The position numbers and the translations under genes are program-made. Positions 5,217 through 8,176 of a stretch of DNA of 8,176 nt are shown piece by piece (the stretch's first letter is position 1; the number at the start of each line of letters is the position of its first letter). The stretch is from Syntrophaceae bacterium UBA2192 (lineage in GTDB: Bacteria; Desulfobacterota; Syntrophia; Syntrophales; UBA2192), in the NCBI GenBank assembly GCA_002327315.1, contig DCVI01000096.1:1-8176 (forward strand), written 5' to 3'. The notes beneath the pieces were generated by a model. That model ran no database searches. It had not been told where the DNA came from and worked only from the letters and a program-made list of their open reading frames with translations.

Positions 5217-6212
5217 ATGATCTATGAGTTGCCCTCCGCCCGGGAAGTCCTGAGCGGCGCTAAAACGAGAGCAATGATAGAAACCTTGAAAGAGCGCATC
5301 CCCCTTCTCCGGGAGCTTATGCGCAGCTGCACCCTGTGTCCCCGGGAGTGCCGGGTCAACCGGCTCGAGGGGGAAACGGGGTTTTGCGGTCTCGGCCCAG
5401 GCGCCGTCCTTGCGCGGGCCCTGCCCCACTTCGGCGAGGAGCCCCCGATCTCCGGAACGAAGGGCGCAGGCACCCTCTTTCTCACCTCCTGCAACCTGCA
5501 GTGCCCCTTCTGCCAGAATTACCGGATCAGCCGCGACAGGATGGGAGAGGCGGTGGACCGGGAGGCCCTGGCGGGCGCCATGCTGGAGCTCGCCATGAAG
5601 GGCTGCCACAACATCGAGCTGGTGACGCCCACGCCGCAGCTCCCCGCCGTCCTGGAATCTCTGCTTGCGGCCTGCGAGTGGGGACTTAAGCTGCCGATCG
5701 TCTACAACTGCGGGGGGTACGAGAAGACCGGGGTGATCCGACACCTCGACGGCATCGTCGACGTCTGGCTGCCCGATTTCAAGTACGGAAATGAACGGGA
5801 CGCCCGGGAGTGCTCCGCCCCGGAAGATTACCCGCAGCGGGCCCTGGAATCGATCGCGGAGATGCTCCGCCAGACAGGCGAGCGGCTCCAGACGGCGGGC
5901 GGGATCGCCAGGCGTGGTGTAATCATCCGGCACCTCGTCCTGCCCGGCCGGGTTCAAAACAGCCTCGATGTCATCCGTCTCATTGCCTCTCGCCTCTCAA
6001 AGAAAGTTCCGCTGAGCCTCATGTCGCAATACACGCCGACGCCGGCCGTATCAGGCGACCCTCTTTTTGGCTGCCGCGTGACCCGGGAGGAATACGAAGC
6101 GGTGGTGGACGTGGCCCTCGACCTGGACTTTGAAAACCTCTTCATCCAGGACGTCGATGAGCGGGAATTCACGCCGGATTTCAACAAAGAAGCTCCTTTC
6201 GATTGGGACTAG
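5217..6212 (+). CDS. Radical SAM protein, PflX/COG1313 type
   Basis: The 331-residue protein resembles homologues of pyruvate formate-lyase activating enzyme (PflX group). These bind a [4Fe-4S] cluster and cleave S-adenosylmethionine to a radical; the target is unknown for this group. Two cysteine sets are visible. The N-terminal CTLCPRECRVN...GFCGLG has Cys38, Cys41, Cys45 and Cys57. The radical SAM motif CNLQCPFC has Cys92, Cys96 and Cys99, with CX3CX2C spacing. NIELVTPTPQLP and YNCGGYE (near 165) match the family core. ATG 5217 leaves about 35 residues before the first motif, as usual, but it abuts array R5 and the upstream sequence is CT-rich without a Shine-Dalgarno. ATG 5274 is an alternative. 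No formate lyase or other glycyl-radical partner is nearby. The stop codon lies in array R6. Confidence 0.88.
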   Translation: MIYELPSAREVLSGAKTRAMIETLKERIPLLRELMRSCTLCPRECRVNRLEGETGFCGLGPGAVLARALPHFGEEPPISGTKGAGTLFLTSCNLQCPFCQNYRISRDRMGEAVDREALAGAMLELAMKGCHNIELVTPTPQLPAVLESLLAACEWGLKLPIVYNCGGYEKTGVIRHLDGIVDVWLPDFKYGNERDARECSAPEDYPQRALESIAEMLRQTGERLQTAGGIARRGVIIRHLVLPGRVQNSLDVIRLIASRLSKKVPLSLMSQYTPTPAVSGDPLFGCRVTREEYEAVVDVALDLDFENLFIQDVDEREFTPDFNKEAPFDWD

Positions 6213-6305
6213 GGTACAGGGGATTCGGGCAACGGGCTTCGGGACTCAGGAAAAGAAAATTTAATTTGATGATCCGGAATCCCGATTCCGGAAGCCGGAT
6301 GCCCC
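6204..6305. repeat. Bipartite period-7 array R6
   Basis: The left arm (6204-6252) has seven 7-nt steps with a GGG core, for example TGGGACT, AGGGTAC, TCGGGCA, ACGGGCT, TCGGGAC. It begins inside the radical SAM gene, covering its last two codons and stop. An AT-rich centre follows. The right arm (6271-6305) has five 7-nt steps: GATCCGG, AATCCCG, ATTCCGG, AAGCCGG, ATGCCCC, G-rich on the bottom strand, and joins directly to the hairpin at 6305-6321. Confidence 0.8.
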
Positions 6306-6321
6306 ATTCCTGAAAGGAATG
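6305..6321. promoter_or_regulatory. Hairpin covering the zinc-ribbon ribosome site
   Basis: CATTCCT (6305-6311) and AGGAATG (6315-6321) form a 7-bp stem with a GAA loop. The 3' arm contains the AAAGGA ribosome-binding site and the first of three in-frame ATGs, so folding would hide the initiation region. On the minus strand the stem is followed by GGGGCATCCGG, as at other hairpins here. It may be a repeat boundary rather than an evolved switch. Confidence 0.5.
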
Positions 6322-6324
6322 ATG

Positions 6325-6513
6325 ATGCCCTTCTACATCTGTGAGCACTGCGCCTTCGAGACGCAGGACCCGAAAAAGAAGATCTGCGAGCGATGCAAAT
6401 CGGTGCTGCTTCTGAAGTGCCCCTATTGCGGTAAACCCATGGAGAAAACCAGGACGATCTACTGCGGGCATTGCGGCGAGAAGCTCAAGATCTCCATCTG
6501 TCCCATCCAGTAA
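6325..6513 (+). CDS. Small double zinc-ribbon protein
   Basis: The 62-residue protein has four CxxC knuckles: Cys6/Cys9, Cys21/Cys24, Cys32/Cys35 and Cys47/Cys50, with a further Cys59. The last two are in CPYCGKPM and CGHCGEKL, typical rubredoxin-like zinc-ribbon words. Two zinc sites are likely. It has no other domain, signal or membrane segment; such proteins may bind nucleic acid or protein partners, but no function can be assigned. Three consecutive ATGs (6319, 6322, 6325) follow AAAGGA at 6313-6318; I choose the third because its 6-nt spacing suits that site. It lies 112 nt after the radical SAM stop on the same strand, with array R6 between. Confidence 0.8.
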   Translation: MPFYICEHCAFETQDPKKKICERCKSVLLLKCPYCGKPMEKTRTIYCGHCGEKLKISICPIQ

Positions 6514-6534
6514 AAAAAGTGAGGAAAAGAATCA

Positions 6535-6592
6535 TTCACCCTCACCCCGACCCTCTCCCCTCAAGGGAGAGGGAGATCAGGGTGGTGATTTT
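6535..6592. repeat. Dispersed hairpin repeat, copy 2
   Basis: The 9-bp stem CCCTCTCCC (6551-6559) and GGGAGAGGG (6565-6573) with loop CTCAA is identical to the copy at 22-44. Outer flanks CACCCT and AGGGTG can pair too, lengthening the hairpin. It lies between two converging genes, the zinc ribbon (plus) and the 52-codon ORF (minus), and could serve as a shared bidirectional 3' end. Confidence 0.8.
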
Positions 6593-6608
6593 TTCGAGGC
6601 CCCGATGG

Positions 6609-6767
6609 TCAGGGCATCGGGCAGGCCCAGAATCCCACGCTGGTCCAGACCACCTTCATGGTGTGATCCGGCTCGCGGGAGGCTTCCTGGATGTTTTGCA
6701 GGTTGCCGCAGACGATCTCTTTCTTCGCTGCCTTTTTCGCTTTGCTCTTCGTGTCCTTTGTTTTCAT
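6609..6767 (-). CDS. Small protein of unknown function, 52 residues
   Basis: A 52-codon ORF starts at ATG 6767 with a good Shine-Dalgarno (AAAGGAG, 7 nt upstream) and ends at TGA 6611-6609, just before hairpin copy 2. The N-terminus is strongly basic (many Lys in residues 2-17, MKTKDTKSKAKKAAKK). The rest carries two cysteines (Cys20 and Cys49) and ends in aromatic, Cys-containing GFWACPMP. I do not recognise the family. A nucleic-acid-binding peptide or a modified-peptide precursor are conceivable, but no modifying enzyme is adjacent. The evidence is the ribosome site, plausible composition and position. A longer ORF on the same strand in another frame (6813-6577) looks less protein-like. 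Confidence 0.55.
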   Translation of the reverse strand: MKTKDTKSKAKKAAKKEIVCGNLQNIQEASREPDHTMKVVWTSVGFWACPMP

Positions 6768-7025
6768 ATCTATCTCCTTTGCTGCTGAAGACAGACCCCT
6801 CTGACCGTTTCATTTCTATCGCAGCGTCACGCCTGACGCAGTAAGACCGACGCTGTTTTTATCATCGGACGATGTCCTATGCCGCGCACAGAACGCCTTC
6901 GATGCGATCAGGGACGCAATCGGGCAAAAACCGGCCGGTGGCGGAAGCGCACGGGAAGGATCGTCCTTGACTCTGCGGTCACCCCGTACTAAGTTCACAA
7001 CGAATACTCAAAGGGGGAACCATCG
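6768..7025. other. Spacer with two small palindromes, no gene
   Basis: I see no credible gene in these 258 nt. GCGTCA (6824-6829) and TGACGC (6834-6839) form an inverted repeat 57 nt upstream of the 52-codon ORF. CATCG (6863-6867) and CGATG (6870-6874) form another. Either could be an operator or chance. TTGACT at 6967-6972 is a weak -35 candidate for the DUF2905 gene, with only TAAGTT at the expected -10 place. Unlike most spacers here it lacks a period-7 or period-8 array. Confidence 0.4.
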
Positions 7026-7250
7026 ATGGGCGGCTTCTTCGATTTCGGGAAAACCCTGATCATCATCGGCCTTGTCATTGCCATCGTGGGGATCCTGCTG
7101 GTCATGGGCGGAAAGATCCCCTGGATCGGCCGCCTGCCCGGCGACCTCACCATCAAGGGCGAGAAGTTCACCTTCTACTTCCCGATCGCCACGAGCATCC
7201 TCATCAGTGTCGTCCTGTCCCTGATCTTCTGGTTCATCGGCCGGAAGTGA
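7026..7250 (+). CDS. DUF2905 family small membrane protein
   Basis: The 74-residue protein has two hydrophobic segments (about residues 8-28 and 50-71) joined by GGKIPWIGRLPGDLTIKGEKFTFYFPI. The GRLPGD...FYFPI centre is the recognisable DUF2905 pattern. It should be an inner-membrane hairpin protein; its function is unknown. The ATG is preceded by AAAGGGGG at about 9 nt. It stands alone on the plus strand, and a GC-rich hairpin follows the stop within 5 nt. Confidence 0.88.
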   Translation: MGGFFDFGKTLIIIGLVIAIVGILLVMGGKIPWIGRLPGDLTIKGEKFTFYFPIATSILISVVLSLIFWFIGRK

Positions 7251-7254
7251 ATTA

Positions 7255-7273
7255 CCCCGCCTACAAGGCGGGG
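7255..7273 (+). terminator. Hairpin after the DUF2905 gene
   Basis: CCCCGCC (7255-7261) and GGCGGGG (7267-7273) make a 7-bp GC stem with loop TACAA, 4 nt past the stop codon. It is followed by CATCTGG rather than a T tract, so the stem reads into GGGGCATC as at other hairpins in this window. Confidence 0.6.
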
Positions 7274-7319
7274 CATCTGGAAAGGCAATGAGGGGGATTT
7301 GTTTTAACCATCAAGCACC

Positions 7320-7403
7320 GTCCCTACCCTCGTCCCTGGTCCCTCTATTTTTCCCTGATCCCGGTTCTTTGCCCGAGACCCGATGCCCGAATCCCGATAC
7401 CCT
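7320..7403. repeat. Period-7 array R7
   Basis: The block at 7372-7399 has four perfect 7-nt steps beginning CCCGA (CCCGAGA, CCCGATG, CCCGAAT, CCCGATA). Before it, 7320-7362 has CCCT/CCC words mostly 7 nt apart with some 12-nt jumps. It is G-rich on the minus strand and lies directly downstream of the phosphorylase gene, joined to the palindrome at its stop codon. A matching left arm is not clear; only a loose G-rich segment at 7270-7297 faces it. Confidence 0.75.
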
Positions 7404-7429
7404 GTTTTGTGGGGCTAGCCCCACAAAAC
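7404..7429 (-). terminator. 26-bp palindrome spanning the phosphorylase stop
   Basis: The 26 bp are perfectly self-complementary: half-site GTTTTGTGGGG on each side of central CTAG. The stop codon TAG (7417-7415) is in the centre. The upstream arm encodes the last residues VLWG, the downstream arm is an exact inverted copy. On the minus strand it continues into period-7 array R7. The arrangement matches the nadD end. Confidence 0.75.
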
Positions 7430-8176
7430 GAGCCCCACCTCCTGCTTGGTCGCGACGCTGCGGTTGTAGGGCAGCACGCGCACGCCGTAGAGATGGGGGC
7501 CGTTTTCCTTCACGATGTAGACCCCCGTGAAGTTGAGGATGCCGGCGGCATCCTTGCCCATCAACGTGAGGGGCACGCAGTCGGGCTCGCCGATGAACTC
7601 CTGGCCGTCGCGCCGGCCGATGACAAGCTCGGCCATGACCTCCTCTGGTTCGAGCTTGCCGGGGTCGACTTTCACGCTCACCACAAAGGGGTTGCCCACG
7701 AACACGCAGTCTCCCGTGACCCCCTCGACGCTCACCTCCAGCAGCCGCGTGGACGAGAATCGCATCGGGACCTTTCGCTTCCAGTCGGCCACCTCTTTCG
7801 CAAGCCGGTAGCCCTCCCGGGCGAGGTCCTGCTCCCGTTCGGCCGCGGGGATATACAGGTTGGCGTAGTATTCCAGGAGCATGCGCTCCGTGTTGAACCG
7901 GGGCACCAGCGTCTCCATGGAGCGCTTTGCCATGCGGATCCATTTCTGCGGAATTCCCGAGGGGTCCCGGTCGTAGAACAGAGGCACCACGGATTCTTCC
8001 AGCAGGGCGAAGAGGGAGTGGCCGTCGACCTCGTCGGAGACGGGGATCTCCTCCACCAGGTCCTTCACGACGGGGCCGATGGTCCAGCCGTTCGTCCCGT
8101 CGTATCCTTCGGCCCACCAGCCGTCGGAGACACTCATGTTGATGACTCCGTTGATGGCCACCTTCATGCCGCTCGT
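7415..8176 (-). CDS. glgP: Alpha-glucan phosphorylase, C-terminal part
   Basis: The frame is open to the window edge, so only the last 253 residues are seen; the ATG at 8167 is internal. Glycogen phosphorylases (GT35) release glucose 1-phosphate from alpha-1,4-glucans using pyridoxal phosphate. The visible start TSGMKVAINGVINMSVSDGW matches the conserved SGTSGMK...NGV.N.S..DGWW segment of the short bacterial/archaeal phosphorylase type, which binds the cofactor phosphate. DGTNGWTIG follows, then FYDRDPSGIPQKWIRMAKRS and the C-terminal region LVPRFNTERMLLEYYANLY. The last ~100 residues look like the beta-rich tail of this subfamily. No frameshift is seen. The gene ends inside a perfect palindrome. 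The gene symbol is the common one for this activity. Confidence 0.9.
   Translation of the reverse strand, partial: TSGMKVAINGVINMSVSDGWWAEGYDGTNGWTIGPVVKDLVEEIPVSDEVDGHSLFALLEESVVPLFYDRDPSGIPQKWIRMAKRSMETLVPRFNTERMLLEYYANLYIPAAEREQDLAREGYRLAKEVADWKRKVPMRFSSTRLLEVSVEGVTGDCVFVGNPFVVSVKVDPGKLEPEEVMAELVIGRRDGQEFIGEPDCVPLTLMGKDAAGILNFTGVYIVKENGPHLYGVRVLPYNRSVATKQEVGLVLWG

Noticed and set aside
5199..5957. Minus-strand open frame of about 250 codons opposite the radical SAM gene
   Set aside because: The opposite strand has clear iron-sulfur cysteine motifs; this frame has none and reads as a shadow.
6967..6995. Sigma-70-type promoter for the DUF2905 gene (TTGACT, 17 nt, TAAGTT)
   Set aside because: Only half of the -10 bases match consensus; too weak to list as its own feature.
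6816..6998. Minus-strand 60-codon open frame in the 6768-7025 spacer
   Set aside because: It has no convincing ribosome site and no recognisable domain, and its composition looks like random GC-rich DNA.
7288..7530. Plus-strand open frame crossing array R7 and the phosphorylase gene end
   Set aside because: It overlaps repeats and the antisense of a conserved gene, and its residues follow the CCCGA periodicity.

Overview
The window is high-GC DNA from a bacterium that appears to use selenocysteine. The gene families, the in-frame UGA and the style of the intergenic repeats suggest a deltaproteobacterium (Desulfobacterota, perhaps a syntroph or sulfate reducer). That placement is inference; there is no rRNA or other marker gene here.

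Layout. On the minus strand, from right to left, lie proA (3675-2416), nadD (2251-1604), a class I glutamine-amidotransferase-like gene (1439-705) and an OsmC-like gene (567-106). The OsmC-like reading frame is interrupted by one UGA exactly where the family has its reactive cysteine, so I read it as one 153-residue selenoprotein with a candidate SECIS hairpin just downstream. On the plus strand lie a patatin-like lipid hydrolase (3984-5063), a PflX-type radical SAM protein (5217-6212), a small double zinc ribbon (6325-6513) and a DUF2905 membrane protein (7026-7250). A 52-codon minus-strand ORF (6767-6609) is a likely small gene. The right edge holds the C-terminal 253 residues of an alpha-glucan phosphorylase (minus strand, stop at 7415, cut by the window edge).

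The genes are mostly single housekeeping or accessory functions (proline synthesis, NAD synthesis, glycogen breakdown, redox protection, lipid hydrolysis) and do not form one obvious pathway. Only proA-nadD is a familiar neighbour pair.

The most unusual content lies between the genes. Nearly every longer spacer holds degenerate short-period arrays: period 8 at 615-718, 2311-2394 and 5121-5216, and period 7 (some with slips) at 1470-1584, 3692-3848, 6204-6305 and 7320-7403. Most are bipartite and convergent: a G- or purine-rich array on the top strand, a short centre, then an array rich on the bottom strand, so a transcript could fold into a long imperfect hairpin. The three period-8 loci each have exactly five units per arm. 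The arrays run up to, or into, coding ends: the radical SAM start codon abuts one array, and the last codons of the radical SAM and amidotransferase genes lie inside others. Sharp hairpins mark several gene ends. In nadD and the phosphorylase gene the stop codon sits in the hairpin loop and the last codons form one arm. A 23-nt hairpin core at 22-44 recurs exactly at 6551-6573.
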